Of a DNA stretch of 64,000 bases, positions 1-25,218 are shown piece by piece. This stretch comes from Maea johnstoni (Eukaryota > Annelida > Polychaeta > Spionida > Magelonidae). Under the pieces are notes generated by a model. The model did no database searches and was not told where the DNA came from. It saw only the letters and a list, made by a program, of their open reading frames with translations. The DNA is taken from assembly GCA_963942565.1 (NCBI GenBank), contig OZ012685.1, positions 43,504,748 through 43,568,747 on the forward strand, in the 5' to 3' direction. Position numbers and translations under genes: made by a program. How positions within the stretch are numbered: position 1 is the stretch's first letter; the number at the start of each line of letters is the position of its first letter.

Positions 1-6
1 ACTCGT

Positions 7-62
7 GAGTGATTTTGTGTCTTGGGACTCGGCAAGCCTCGTCCCAAGACACAAAATCACTC
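7..62. repeat. Short perfect hairpin at window edge
   Basis: Arms 7-28 and 41-62 are exact reverse complements (22 bp) with a 12-nt loop. It may be the end of a larger palindromic element cut by the window edge. No function is assigned. Confidence 0.7.
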
Positions 63-70
63 ACTCGTGC

Positions 71-625
71 AAGATTCCTCCTCTTTCCATCCACTCGTGA
101 TGGAACCTCTATGTCTCCTTTAATTTCATTAATGTACAAACGATTCTATAAATTCATACATCTATCAGAGCCTGTTTAATGCTACTTTTGTTGCTCTTTC
201 AGGCACCAACATAAGTTCTTGCCCACTTGCCCTGGTAAGTGAATTTTTGAAAAAAGGGCTTATGGGCAAGTACATTTGAGTTGGCACTTGGCCGAAAGGG
301 CAAGCTGAGCTTACTCACCCCACATTTTTCTTTTTTCTAGAAAATGACACAAATATCCAGAAATATGCTAACAATGCAACAAAATTGAGAAGGTGATTGA
401 TGTGGTTCTCTTAATTTTTAAAGAGAATTTTGAATGTAGTCATTTCATTATAACTGCCTGCCTTAAATGTATCCCCACTATTCAAGAAAAATATTCACCA
501 GAACAATTTCAACACCTATGTATGCTGGAATGCATTCAACCTTACCAGATTTGGTTGTACCTAATGGCATGTGAGCTTAACACCTGGGATGAGAATCTGG
601 GTGCACCCACCCAGTTCCCTGCATG
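71..625. other. Unassigned stretch
   Basis: No gene is recognised. A weak imperfect hairpin lies near 215-270 (GCCCACTTGCCC facing GGGCTTATGGGC). The short open frame at 393-626 has no recognisable feature. Confidence 0.5.
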
Positions 626-856
626 AGGCCTAAAAAAAATTGTTTGTTTCCTGTAACCCTACCCTAACAAGTTTTTATTCAAAAAAATCCCTACCCTAAA
701 GTTGTTTTCGCCCTCCCAAGTCCCAATCAACAAAAAGCATGAATAAAACACACATTTTTGACCAAAAAAATAATGCAAAATTTTTTTTTTACCGACCTAC
801 CTACCCTATTTTTTTTGGACCGTTACAGGAAACAAACAATTTATTTTTTTAGGCCT
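626..856. mobile_element. MITE with about 30-bp terminal inverted repeats (AGGCCT ends)
   Basis: The left end (AGGCCTAAAAAAAATTG, then TTTCCTGTAAC) is mirrored at the right end (GTTACAGGAAAC, then TTTTTTAGGCCT). There is no coding capacity. A related copy in inverted orientation, with one end missing, lies at 43500-43691. The superfamily is not determined because no clear target duplication is visible. Confidence 0.75.
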
Positions 857-889
857 GACTGCAAAAGTAGGTGATCAAGTTATATCATG

Positions 890-1640
890 GTGCACAAACA
901 ACAATACACCAACTACAATGAAATGTTGGTCAAGTATAATAAAAAGCCATCGGTGTGAGATCAAGTGATATATACTGGTGCGACATCTAACAGCATTAGA
1001 CCCTTTAGACAGAGCCAATTTTTCTGAGTATCAAAGTCATACCCTGGCACACCAACACTGATGATGTACATTTCCTTCAGACATGGTCATTGGTGGTTAA
1101 TCAATTGAGACTCAGGTCCACATTTATGTTCTCTATAGACACAGCTTTTTGTGGGTAATCAGGTTATATCCAGGCATGTCAATATAAAGAACCAAAAACA
1201 ATGATGAGTTTGACCCTTCAAGCATGGCCATTGGTGAATATTAAAGTCATACCCTGGCACATCCACAAAAAACACAAATAACAATGATATATTGATGAAT
1301 TGATCTCCTATAAGACACGGTCATTGGGGAGTAATCTATTCATCTTTTGGTGCCCTAATGACAAAGATGTGTTTGACCATTTAAACAAAGCCCATGGTAA
1401 AAATCGTACCCTTGCACACAAACAATAATGATATTTTCAGATAAGGTCATTGGTGGGTAATGAAGTTATATCCTGGTACACTAACAACAACAAACTAACA
1501 ACTGATATATTTGCCCCCTTTAAGACATGGTGATTGATGGTTAATTCAGCTTTATCCTTGTTGTGTCAACATCTATGGTATGTAATGTATAGCTCTTTTG
1601 GACGTGGTCAATGGTGGTTTGCCTGAATAGAGATCTCCAG
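890..1640. repeat. Degenerate minisatellite, unit about 85-100 bp
   Basis: Phrases such as 'ATGGTCATTGGTGG.TAATCAA', 'TCATACCCTGGCACA' and 'AACAATGAT' recur in the same order at least five or six times with many substitutions and length differences. It looks like an old tandem array. Confidence 0.6.
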
Positions 1641-1791
1641 GGCCTCATCAACATCATGTTGTGCAATGGTCAGCTAAGCTGCGGTCAGTGATGTCCAGTT
1701 GGGTAATGAGGCCTGAGGAGCAGCAGTGACCAGTCCCAGCCACAGCCAGGAGGCCTGGACTAGATGTACAGCAGTAAATAATGCATTGACC

Positions 1792-2112
1792 ACCAAAGTC
1801 CTAGCCAGCAGGGCGTCTGGGCCTCATTTGGACACCCAAACCTTCAAAATCACCCTTCAGGACATTTTGTCCTGACTAATTTCTCAAAGTGTCAATTTCA
1901 CCCATATATTATTTTATTTTTTTCCACCTCATATAATTCTCATGGCATTGTATAAGGATAGTGTGCCTTATTTCAATTAGTAAATACAGGTGAGGTTTAT
2001 AGTTCTAATCTGAGTGTATTGTGTTCTCCCTTGACAGTGGGACGTCCCAAAATTTTACAATTGCCAATTTTGGGCTGCCAGTTTCTAAATCCTGGCTGAG
2101 ACCCTGTTGCCC
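1792..2112 (+). mobile_element. hAT-like MITE, family A (degenerate copy)
   Basis: It opens with AGTCCTAGCCAGCAGGG and closes with CCTGGCTGAGACCCTG. The interior carries the recurring 'GGACACCCAAA' motif. Better copies of the family at 21689-22001 and 41703-42017 have exact 8-bp target duplications, which is the basis for the hAT assignment. No clean duplication is visible around this copy. Confidence 0.75.
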
Positions 2113-3053
2113 ACAGTCTGTGGTTGTACACATAGTGGTCAGCTCCATCTTGACCAAATAGTTTATAACAGTCCAACATATTGTTTGACACTTAATACAC
2201 ATATTATTACATATCTTCAGTGTGCATTATCACTACATTTAGTATAAGAGACCAATACTACATTGAGAAATATATCCCGCTAATTCCTTCACAAAAGAAT
2301 ATTTCTGACTGTTAGATATTCATCCAACTTCAAAACCACAGCAATGTCACTTTTAGGACCAAGTCACTCAGTTAGTACCTGTAATTATAATATTATATTG
2401 GCAATATAAAGCGTTTTCCAGTACATGTTTTGTTGTCTAACCCACAATTTATTTCTCCTTTTGTTAATAAATTTACTACATGGGGGACACACAGTTATCA
2501 ATACCCAGGAGGTGCTGTTTCTGTTACAATTACTAACTAGAACAAAGTTAAATATTTCTGGCTGTAACTATCTACCATTGTGTACCCCTTATTTTTATGA
2601 AAAGCACTCCAACATTTTCCCCTTCAATATTTTTCTAAATTGGTACTGTTTGTTACAAAATTTCTATTCCACTTGTCATTAACCAATCACTATCATTCAC
2701 ACATTTATTATTTGCTTTCATTACGCCCAGCAATGGCAAAACACCAGTTGTTATATAGCATTCCACTATGTTACCTATATAGCAGTGGTTTCAGCTCTGA
2801 CTCAATATTGTAGGTATTACTGTCAAAATCAATAGTAGGAAAACAGCTAGTGGGAACCCTTGGCGTTCAACCAACCCAGGGGTAGCACTACTGTACTAGG
2901 CTTAGAGCAGTATCATATTAATAGATAGATAAATATAGTTTATTAATAGTCTTGGAATTTAACCCTTTACACTATGAGAGAATACACTTCTACCTAGAAC
3001 AGCAAAGTTTATTTTATAAGAATGTTTATCTTAACACAGCCATTAGCTCTCCT
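2113..3053. other. Unassigned stretch
   Basis: AT-rich, with scattered short open frames and no recognisable domain. I see no gene, RNA gene or clear repeat here. Confidence 0.5.
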
Positions 3054-3281
3054 TTAACCCATTAATGCTCACAACAGCCAGAACAGCCTGACAATTCTGA
3101 TGAAACCTTTCGAACGAAAGCATATTTGAGAAAATATTTGAAGGAGAAATGTTAATCATAACATTACCTACAACTTTCCTTCAAATATCTTGCAAGATCT
3201 CATGCAATTCAAAAGTTACTGTCAAAAGTATTATAGATATAGATGACAATTTCCAGAGGATCTCTTAAGCTAATGGGTTAA
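3054..3281 (+). mobile_element. TTAA-bounded MITE, family B
   Basis: It is bounded by TTAA at both ends (TTAACCCATTAATGCTCA ... TAATGGGTTAA). The interior is self-complementary: an ATTTGAAGGAGAAATG motif faces CCTTCAAATAT. Other copies are at 3388-3606, 4786-4984, 54643-54872, 57368-57596, 61490-61719 and 62606-62835. The TTAA target suggests a piggyBac- or Kolobok-type source transposase, which is inference. Confidence 0.85.
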
Positions 3282-3387
3282 ATGTGATCATTTAATTCAT
3301 TTATGAAACTTTAAGTTATTTACAATTTATGTGAAGCTAAGGGCATTGCATTTTTCAATTAGGAAACATTGTTGTATCTTCCTATGT

Positions 3388-3606
3388 TGCCCCATTCATG
3401 CCGGGAGATCTACTTGCCCAGTGTCGTCTGATCGTGTCGATCTTTTGAGAATAACTTCGGAATGAAGCATATTTAAAAGATAGTTGTAGATAACCTTCTG
3501 ATGAACAATTCTCCTTCAAATATTTTCTAAATATTGCTGATGTCAAAGAGATATCACCAAAATTGTCAGGCGGTTTTGGCTGCTGCAGACATATTGAATC
3601 GGTTAA
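3388..3606 (-). mobile_element. TTAA-bounded MITE, family B (diverged, inverted)
   Basis: The family B signature is seen in reverse orientation: CCCATTCATG start, AATTCTCCTTCAAATATTTT interior, ATTGTCAGGCGGTTTTGGC, and a GGTTAA end. It has diverged more than the copy just upstream. Confidence 0.7.
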
Positions 3607-4217
3607 ATGACGACTCAGGGGCGGGCAGATGCAGAGGAGGTTTATTAGATCAATGAACCATGCACAAAGTTCAAATCTCGGCTATAAGGCTTTTGTAGTA
3701 GAAATAATACCAATTTTCTTTTGATTTCAGGTGAAAACACCCCTCTTTTATAAACATGAATAACACAAAAAAAATAAGGCATTGTACTTTCAATGAAAAC
3801 CTAACAATAGAAATTAAAACCTGATAAAAAAATTATGCGATGGCGACAAAAATAATCTTTATTTATAGATAATCACTGCCTTTAAAGAGAGTTATTTCAA
3901 AGCATATGTTTTTCTTGCAGGTAGAAATTACAGAGTAGAAAATCAAATAATTGTGAACTTCCTGTTGAATTCTGTCACATTGCGCCATGTAGATTACAGG
4001 CTGTCTCGTTCCGTAAGGCAGATATTGACGAGCTCCATCAATTACCACATCCAGCGCTGGCTGGCGGGCTGGCTGGCTGTGGGAGCTGCAGGTACCCCAG
4101 TGTATAAATAAGGCAGCTGGATGAGGTAACAGCACATCAATAGAACAATCAATAATTACAGGTAGTAGGAACTCAGGTAGATCAGCTGATGCTCCCTCAC
4201 ACAGGAATCTCAACTAT

Positions 4218-4470
4218 TTCTATAGACTTGCTACAAGTCTGTGATGTCTGGCTCTTTCACTGATCTGACTTGAGTTGAATTCCCTCCAGTATTAGTTCTG
4301 AATAAATCCTCAAGGGGGACACACTTGAGCTCTAGTCTGAATCAACCGCAACTCATGAAAACAGTGCTTCCATCTATAGTTTGAGAGAGACATCAAACCT
4401 ACTTAGTATGTACAGTGGTGGGGGCATTATACCTAACACAGCCTGAGAACCAGGCTACAATTTCTACTCC
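4218..4470 (+). repeat. Dispersed repeat U (intact copy)
   Basis: This segment reappears in inverted orientation in WBP11 intron 1, split into two halves (about 21590-21662 and 23181-23350). Shared phrases include GACTTGCTACAAGTCT / AGACTTGTAGCAAGTCT, CCATCTATAG and CAGCCTGAGAACCA. The copy here is uninterrupted and so shows the pre-insertion arrangement of the other. Confidence 0.75.
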
Positions 4471-4785
4471 ACAGGCCATGAGCTTCACTTCCTTATTGTG
4501 CAGACATCAGGTGCAGACACTGCAGAGTAGGTTGCAAATCCACCCTTCAATTAAAAGCTGAACATTTGTATAGTCAGAAGTTCACTCTTATCTGATTTTC
4601 ATTAAAAATGTTCTACCTGCTGCTCAAATCCATCCTTGACATCTAATACAAAGCTCAACATTTTCATTGATAAAATACCAGTATTATCTTATTTTCACTG
4701 AAATTTAAATGCTTTTCTTTCAAAGTTTTTCATCTATTTCTAACAAGTATTTGCTTAGATTGATGGTATTTCATACACATGTATA

Positions 4786-4984
4786 TTAACCCATTAATGC
4801 TTAAGAGCTTCACCATAAAGTGTCTTCTGGAAATGAGAATGGGTTTACAAAATATCTAAAGGAGACTTTTATTGGTAATGTTCTGATTAACGTATCCCCA
4901 TAAAATATTTTCCTACGCTTTCGACTGCACCATTTCATCAAAATCTTCTAGCTGTTTTGGCAGGGGTAAGAATTGATGGGTTAA
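4786..4984 (-). mobile_element. TTAA-bounded MITE, family B (short, inverted)
   Basis: TTAACCCATTAATGCTTAAG at the left and TTGATGGGTTAA at the right are typical family B ends. The interior is shortened relative to the 228-230-bp copies. Confidence 0.75.
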
Positions 4985-7556
4985 GACAAAAAAAAACTTT
5001 CTTCAAGTTCACATTGGTTAACTTATTATCCATCAATAAATGACTCGCAAAATTGTCAATAAATAGGCTTGTATCCTCCAAATCTACCAATATTATTACA
5101 TGTAATTACAGGTAATAAGATTACAGATAATTCCTTGTCGCATAATCTTTCTTTTCAAAGATGTAATTATTTCTGGTTAAATAATAATGAAACAAAGCAT
5201 CATACATCAATAATAATCTCAAAGGATTATCTCCTAATCCCATTATGACCAATCAGTATAATTCATGGAGTGGTCTACCAATCTGCCTTGTCACGATAAT
5301 TCACTGAACATGGCATAACAAGTAAGGAAGAAACTAAGAAAAATGGTAGTAGAGTGATCAAAAGGAGTGAACATGATAACTGAATTTGATTTATGGCCAT
5401 GTGGCTACATGACCCTGATTTCTGGTAGGGGGAGAGGACAAAATGAGATAGACAGCTGAAAGTAGCCTGAGCCAAAAGTGGCTGTGAAACACACCTCAAG
5501 CAGTGATATCATCAATTAAACCTCTGCACAGGAGTTTTCATAATAAAAGTCAGAGTACTTTAACCTATGGGTTGAATCCTACTAAAAACGAACAGAGTAA
5601 GATTCATCTCCATCCATAACTAATGCCTCTTTGAGTATGGAAGTACATAACAATGTTACAGTAATGTAGTAAGTTGTAGTAATTTCTGCGAAGAGGACTC
5701 TTTCTGTATGAAGGGGGTTTACTAACAGAGAGATAGATCTAGCTGCCTTACTGATCTTATGCAAAATTAAAGAAAAGTGACAAATCCTAGCAAGAAATTT
5801 AACATATTAGATAACGAGGGGGAGTTCATTGTAACCGAACCATCTCTGTATACGCAACTGCAAAAGTGAAGAAAGTTAACCTGTAGATTGATTTACTCTT
5901 GAATCTAGGCTTCAAGTCACCAGTAACCTGTCCCCATAGGAACAACAATACTCTCTAGCATTGTAGTGACATCTGTCCAATCAGATTACTGGATAATCCT
6001 ATAGGCTGGATACACAACCAATATCTCAGATAATGAATTATTCAAAACTTCGATAAAAGTCAATATCCGGAGAACAATTATAAGTCAACATTTAATGAAT
6101 AATTAGCAGCATATTGAACGATATCTAGGGTTTTGGGAGAGAGTTTGATGGTCACGCTCTAAATGAAAGAATCACTAATGAGTGCAGCTAGGTTATCACC
6201 CTATACCGGAAAATACCTAATCCTTTGAATTTGGTACATTGCATGATCTCAGCCAACCCCATTGATTTGTGCATAAGTGTACTGGGTATAGAGTGGTTCA
6301 CTGGGCATGCTGCCTACTAGACTAGCTCCTAGTCTATGATTTCATTAGATTATGCTTTTCTCTGTTCTGATCTCTATCATTTGCTTAATGTCTAAGTGTT
6401 AGTTCCTGTGGCTTGTGATAGATGGCACCATGGGTGGGCACACTGGTCAGTCAGAACCATAGAAATCCAAATGAACCCATGCTGGCCACCTGGTGAGCTA
6501 ATATAGAACTAAATATGGGTAGATATCTTGTAATGTTATATAAACATTAGATAAGTTATTAAAGACAAATAAATAAATTTCTTGGCCTAGGACTAGGCTA
6601 GCTGCCTACCAGATCTCTCTGCCTGGCATAGCCTGTGATAACAATAGAGCTACCTGCCTAATCAATACCTGCTGCTACTTCACCTCTTCAAGACCAGGGA
6701 AGACATCCCTCGCTGCCCTTTGATCTGCAGGACATAATGAATGATTAATCATGCCTCCCAAGGCAGCCAGCCCACAGGGGGCCCCTCCCAGCAGTTAACA
6801 GGGTACTTGACCTATGGCTCTTAGAAAATAGCACCTTTAAATGTTTCGCAATGCGGTAAAATATTGATATTTCCTTGATGATATGATATCTTAGCAGTAT
6901 GATATTCCTACCAATACTTCCTGCCTCCTAACGACTTAAATGTGATAGATTTTGCAGTGTCAACTTCAAATATGTTGCTAGTAAATAGCAAACTGCCTTC
7001 ATTTGGAGATGTCGAAGTAGCGGTTAAATCAATTTCGTATAACATTAAGCAGTATCAGAATAACAGATCTTTAACTATACAGTGCTATTTCCTATTCAAC
7101 ATTGATATTTGGTATTGTATCAAGTGCCAGTACCATTCCCTAATGTCACTTACAGCAGAAAGTGTCAAAAGGGAAATATCAGAAACAATGTTAGTGGATT
7201 TCAGTTCAAAGTAAACTTAGATCTTGGGACCCAGCTGGACTTAGGTTCCAAGAAGGATTTTGTTGAATTTTATCCATTAAGCAGTGCTGATTTCAATCCC
7301 TGATTTTAGTTCGGTACCATTTTTGGGGACATAGTAAGTGACCATATACAAAAGAATTGACAATTTGGTTGTTAATCTGACCTACAAATAATTTTCTCAC
7401 TATAACCAGGAACGTTTATTAAAATGAACATTAGAATGAACATTCCTGCTATAACTAATCCTCCATACTACTTCCAGTGGAGAGAGTGAAATGATTAAGA
7501 GTATCGCATTCAAGCCCACACTCCATCCCTAAACTTATTGATTGCATGAAATAGAT
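4985..7556. other. Unassigned stretch
   Basis: No gene is recognised on either strand. The open frames are short and lack splice or domain support. No repeat stands out by eye. Confidence 0.5.
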
Positions 7557-8445
7557 AAACTGATTATTTTCACCTCCTGAAAAAATCACCCATGATTCTA
7601 GCTCAGAACAAACGCTTTTCCCAATAAAGATTTTTAATACATTTAGGAAATAGTTCTATAGATAGTGTTTCTTTAAACCTTCTCTTTGAAGATTCAAGGC
7701 CAACCTGTAGGGGTGGAAAAAAAATGATATGATTAAACTGATTGTTTTCATCTCCTTAAAAAATTACCCATTATTCTAGCATAGAACAAACAGTTTTTCC
7801 AATGAAGATATTCAATACACTTAAGAAATGGGCCTAGATAGTACTTCTATAAGCCTTCTCTTTGAAGATTCAGAGCCAATCTGTGAGGGTGGAACGGAAA
7901 TGAATTAAAATGAAATAAATGAAATGATTGCTTTCATTTCCTTAAATAATCACCCATTATTCTAGCTCAGAACGAACAGTTTTTCCAATGAAGATATTCA
8001 ATTCACTAAGGAAATGGGCCGAGATAGTACTTCTATAAGCCTTCTCTTTGGAGATTCAGAGCCAATCTGTGAGGGTGGAACGGAAATGAATTAAAATGAA
8101 ATAAATGAAATGATTGCTTTCATTTCCTTAAATAATCACCCATTATTCTAGCTCAGAACGAACAGTTTTTCCAATGAAGATATTCAATTCACTAAGGAAA
8201 TGGGCCGAGATAGTACTTCTATAAGCCTTCTCTTTGGAGATTCAGAGCCAATCTGTGAGGGTGGAACGGGAATGAATTAAAATGAAATGAATGAAATAAT
8301 TGCTTTAATTTCCTTAAATAATCACCCATTATTCTAGCCCAAAACAAGTGGTTTTACCAATGAAGATATTCAATTCACTATGGCAATGGGCCGAGATAGT
8401 ATTTCTATAAGTCTTCTTTTAGAAGATTCAGTGCCAAACTAAAGG
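7557..8445. repeat. Tandem repeat, unit 186 bp, about five copies
   Basis: The marker TCTAG(C/A).(C/T)AGAAC recurs at 7597, 7775, 7961, 8147 and 8333, giving spacings of 178, 186, 186 and 186 bp. The two middle units are nearly identical and the outer ones have diverged, the usual pattern for an array maintained by unequal exchange. It is non-coding. Confidence 0.9.
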
Positions 8446-8678
8446 GGTGGCCACCTGGTGCCAACTTGGCCAAGCTGGTGCAGAAACCCTTAGAATATCA
8501 CACAGGTTAGCAACAAAGGGGCCACTTAATGAGCCACCACTGATTGCCCTCTTAACACCTTCCCACTTAGAATTACATCTGCATGCTGCAACCAGAGAGG
8601 TCTATATTGAATAAATTGTCCCTGCTGCAACCAATCAAATAGGAAGACTGGAAATAAAACACAAATCTGCAAAATATC

Positions 8679-8884
8679 TTAACTGTTATCCTACTGGTGG
8701 CTAATTTGCCAATACAAATTTTTTTTTAAAAACCTGAGAAATGACTGAAACCCTGGTGTATAGGTACTCATTTGAGAGCACTCAGCGAGGGCTTTCCAAC
8801 ATGACAGATTTTATGAGGATTTTCCATTTTTTTTTTGAATCCTTGTGCTTTGGAAGAAAGTAGCCTCAGCATTGGAAAGGTTAA
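8679..8884 (+). mobile_element. TTAA-bounded MITE, family C
   Basis: It starts TTAACTGTTATCCTACTGG and ends CTCAGCATTGGAAAGGTTAA. Shared interior phrases are CTGAAACCCTGG, GTACTCATTTGAGAG and CCTTGTGCTTTGG. Further copies lie at 25219-25430 and 49996-50210 (inverted) and at 56977-57189 and 57944-58156 (same orientation). Confidence 0.85.
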
Positions 8885-10313
8885 GAAAAGTTGCTGCATT
8901 ACAGTTGACGCTTCGCCTACAGGCAATTTCCCCTGAAATGCTTCGGTCAAAAACAAATCAACAAAATAGTCAGGACTCTGTGCAAGTATGGATTGTTACT
9001 TTAAGTTTCCTTAAGCTTCTATCTACAGTCTTGCCAGAAACAGGCATTGTTTGAGGTAATAGCCTATTGTTCTCATAGCTAATTACTCCCCTTTGTTATG
9101 AAACCTAAGAGCATGATTTCACAATGTTTGTACTTGGCCCCCCAACTAATTACTTCCCCATTGTAAAGGTAAATCACACTGGCACCTGTGGCTTTAGGAA
9201 TGAATGGTTGGCTTTCATGTTGAGATAGCACTGGTCCCATAGGTGCTGCGTTTTTCGCCTGACTAGAAAGGCTATGATAAGTGTAATTTCCAGGTAGCAG
9301 GATGAGAGCAATTGTTTGAAGTGATTGTTATGATTGTCAGAGCACCTGTGTATCATCTGAAGCTGAAACAAAGTGAGGACTGACAGGTAAGATATGCAGC
9401 TGGATAAGAGAATCCCAGGGGGCAGACCCTTGAAACTAAATCTTTGATTTCAGTGAAGTCTAGAAATTATATTCAATGAACCACACACATACATACACAT
9501 ACATGCATGCATGGACACACACACAGACATATATATATTGCAAATCAAGTGAATTTACAATGAGTAAATTAGCATATCCTTTGCTGATTTCACCGAGTTA
9601 CTAAAATTTGTCAATACACTGCATCATATGTTCAATCCACAAGGTAGATAACAGCAAAATCCCTGTCAGTGAATGTATTTGACTATCACCATCTCTTTTA
9701 GGTGAAGAAGGATTTCCCTCCCATGTAACCATGCTAGTTGGTATATTAAAGGATATCAAGTGGCTAGCTAGATATATCTGGACAGGCAACTAGTTTGCTG
9801 TTTCACACAGGCTTTTTTTTTTTACAATCCTGGCTGAGATCTATGTTTGAATATACATGAAATGGCAGAGATAAGTAGTGCACGCCGTCATGTCATGACA
9901 TTGTCATCACAACGGCCAAATATAAGTCAGAAAGGCAGGGTTGAGTAAGCACAAACAACCATGTTTATTTTTAGGCCTAACAGCAAGATTTGTGTACTGA
10001 AGCGCTACAGTGCACATTGCTGATGCAGAACGGCCTTGAAATCTTCTATAGCATGAAGCACCTTGAATTCTTTCATAGAGATTCAACAAAAGCCCTGCTT
10101 GGTGACCCATGACCTGTGTAAAGAAATCTTAGACAGCTCCAATAACGGTAATAGCACCAGTGCAGAAAAGGCACAAATGGCATTTTCACAATATGAAGAT
10201 ATTGGTCACGCCTGATGTACTGAAGTGAATGGCTATGATTACCTGGAACAACATTTCAGCCATGAGTGTATCAAGTGCATTCGGTCAAACTTTATAAACT
10301 ATTTGCAACCCTT
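8885..10313. other. Unassigned stretch with a small microsatellite
   Basis: An imperfect CA/CATA/TA microsatellite lies at 9481-9539. Otherwise I see no gene and no clear repeat. Confidence 0.5.
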
Positions 10314-10494
10314 ATACAGGCGAACTTGGATATGACGGACCACTGTATGACAGAGTTTTGCATATGACGGACGATATGCTTGGTCCCAGTCCTATGCATA
10401 TCAAGTATTCGTCATAAGTATACGACAGATTTTGCATATGACGGACCAATTTTCCTGGTCCCATTGAGTCTGTAATAGCCAAGTTCACCTGTAT
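10314..10494. mobile_element. Short MITE with ATACAGGCGAACTTGG-type ends
   Basis: The left end ATACAGGCGAACTTGG mirrors the right end CCAAGTTCACCTGTAT with two differences. The flanks are TA, compatible with a TA target. The interior carries repeated GCATATGACGGAC-type units. Its TA target resembles that of Tc1/mariner-like elements, but the assignment is not firm. Confidence 0.7.
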
Positions 10495-11365
10495 ATCTCA
10501 ACATGAACATAAAAGTAGACGTTCCCTGTAGGGCTAGGACACCTCACTTCACAGAAGATAACTGTGATATATACCGCAGTTCTTGTGGCTTCAATCTGCA
10601 AGCAATTTGAAGTGAACAGAGGGTAGATCTCGGACATGGATGTTTGATTCACTGTTGCAAGTCTTATAACTGATCAACTCCACTTGACCAGACTGGTTTG
10701 CCATTTTAAATGTCACATTTTATTTCTGATCTTTGAGAATTGCATTCTCAATCACTTCCATTTTCTTTCATACTCGTCCAATATTTGGACCCATTTCTGT
10801 ATGATGTTCATCCAAGCAATCGCAAAATATGAAATTTAGTTAAGATCACCTAGGTTCAGTTTTGTGCAAGTGTTATCCATGAATATGGATCAATCAATAG
10901 GAAAAATGTACAATTGTATATTAGCAGTGCATAGGTGATCTGATACTCTACATCAAGGATATCAACAGTTAGCTTCCATGCCACCATAACATCTGCAGTG
11001 GACACCTAGATAACAATAACTGCCACCTACTGGGCCAAATCCAAACTAATATTATGATATTGCCACAAAGCTATATTCCAGAAGATCACGACATAAAGCC
11101 ACCTATTGGGCAAAATCCAAACTAAAATCCCAAGGCACTCTCTTACAAAACCTTGCATATGAATGGATAGGTTAATGATAGAAATATAATAATGATTTGT
11201 AAATAATTAAGACTTTGAACAAATTCAGTTATTGTGAATTTAACTTAAACATCCAAAATAATGAAAAACTTATAAACCAAACAAGTTTTTTTCTAGTCTG
11301 GCAGTGTAATCAAATTGTAAGGAGAGATGGTCCATGCATTGCATTAATCAAATTGGATGAAAATT
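10495..11365. other. Unassigned stretch downstream of WBP11
   Basis: No coding features are seen. It contains two copies of a phrase about 'GCCACCTA(C/T)TGGGC(C/A)AAATCCAAACTAA' (near 11020 and 11098), a short duplication. Confidence 0.4.
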
Positions 11366-11379
11366 TAGAATAAATTATT

Positions 11380-11385
11380 TTTATT
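11380..11385 (-). terminator. WBP11: Putative poly(A) signal of WBP11
   Basis: AATAAA on the minus strand, about 145 bases past the WBP11 stop codon. It is the first canonical signal I see after the stop, which would give a short 3' UTR. The cleavage site cannot be placed from sequence alone. Confidence 0.5.
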
Positions 11386-11528
11386 GCTGCATTTTAAACA
11401 CCTCTTTCTATACATCTCTCGGACTGTCTGTTTGCCCCCCCCCCCCTACCCCTCTCTTATTTCCCATGATAAGAAAACAAAATGAACTTCATACCTGACA
11501 AATGTGTGGAGATAAGTATTCAAACTGC

Positions 11529-23574
<12,046 letters not shown>

Positions 23575-23639
23575 CTTGATGCTGATCTTTAAAACCTAAC
23601 CTAAAAAGTATGGATAATTCAGTTCACACAAACAAGACT

Positions 23640-25218
23640 AGGGGCAGCCATGTAAGGTCACGTGATGCGTGAAGCACGCAAGTAGGACCGTTCCCACAGT
23701 TTACGACATATACATCTTAGATTTTTAAGAGTATTCTGGGAATTTTAACAATACAAGAACGATTAATAATTATATCCCTCTAGCGAAAAAGCTCATAATT
23801 TACTTAAGATAAATGTATCTTATCAAATACTGTTATGGTTGCAGGCGAAAAATTCTCACAATCTTTTCGGAACCGGGTATATAGATAAGGCATATTGGGG
23901 TGGAGTACAATAAGAAAAGGATTTTGGTCAGCACCAAATGGTTCTGTCTATCATCATATTTTGAATTGATAAATTTACGATGGAGCAGGGAATGACTCCC
24001 CACACGAATAGGAAAATGAGCCTGGCAAGCAGTTATTGCTTGAAATATATTATCCTTCCTTCTCTAGAACAGAAGTGAAAATTAAAAAAAAAACTTTTTA
24101 TTTTCTGTACCCGCCCCCCCCCCCCCCCAAAAAAAATGGTGATAATGAATATTTTTTTATTTTATCCCCCCAAAATACGGTGGTGAAAATAAAGTTTTTT
24201 ATTTGCTCTTTCACACTTTTTCTATAGTATGAATGCGTGAAAAACAATGTTAACTTTTATCGTAATTATTCATGTTTGTCAGCCATAAAGGCATATTTAT
24301 ATTAGAAGAAAAACAATACTATTTTAGAATATGAATTTTATTGTTTATCTATCAATATGTAAAGAATAAAACTGTTATTGTGTGACTTATACCCTCACCT
24401 TAAAAAATATGGATTTTATCAATCATAGCATCCTATGTGAGGAACCGGAGATTTTGTACCCAAGAGACTTTGGCAGGTGCCACGAAATGTAAATTTTGGC
24501 AGCCAATACTATAGCGATGCAATTCAATAGGCCTAATTGCAAAGCCAATCAGTATACTTTTTCACTTATAGTTTCGTTAACATTCAAAAATCGTTTAAGT
24601 TGCATTTAGTTGTTTTTAGTTAAGTATACTTAATTGTTGGGAAATGTAGGTGACTAACAGCTAATTTCTCCAATCTCGTTAGGTATAAGATCAATCGAGA
24701 GGAATTGAAAAAAAACACTCAGATAAACCTCTCAGATAAGCACTTATAAGCTAAGTTTTGATCAAGTTACTAATGTTTAACGCTTTCGAATATTTCAAAG
24801 CATCATTCGAGGATTCGCAGGGGTTCATAGAATGTTGCCGAAGTTGCTTTCTCTTAGTGACGAATTCGATGGGGTACACCGACACTCTCCCGGAACTGGA
24901 CATGTCGTACCAATGTAAAATGTTATTTGATGACGACTATTCCTGATGTCAAATCATTTAAAAATAAATCCTGAATTATATGCAAATATTTTACCAATAC
25001 ATCTTTTAAATTTTGAGGCGACACTGGTGTAGGTTGGGTAGTTCACACACTATTCAAAGAGAGTCAAGTACATTCATCAATTGCACGCTTTCCCTCATCT
25101 TTATCAATTAAGTAGCCTCCTTTGCCAATTGAATGAAAAAAAACGCATATGACAGAAGCGCATGGCTGACATTTTATAAGGATTTTAGACAAATTCATTA
25201 AATTAACAATACCTCGTT
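23640..25218. other. Intergenic stretch upstream of WBP11
   Basis: Contains the presumed WBP11 promoter side, but no TATA box or other clear motif. A poly-C run lies near 24113-24128. No gene is recognised. Confidence 0.4.

Noticed and set aside
3863-4213. 116-codon minus-strand open frame
   Set aside because: Low-complexity, no recognisable domain, no neighbouring exons in phase.
7557-8445. Tandem arrays as a CRISPR-like structure
   Set aside because: Units are contiguous with no spacers, and the DNA is clearly eukaryotic.
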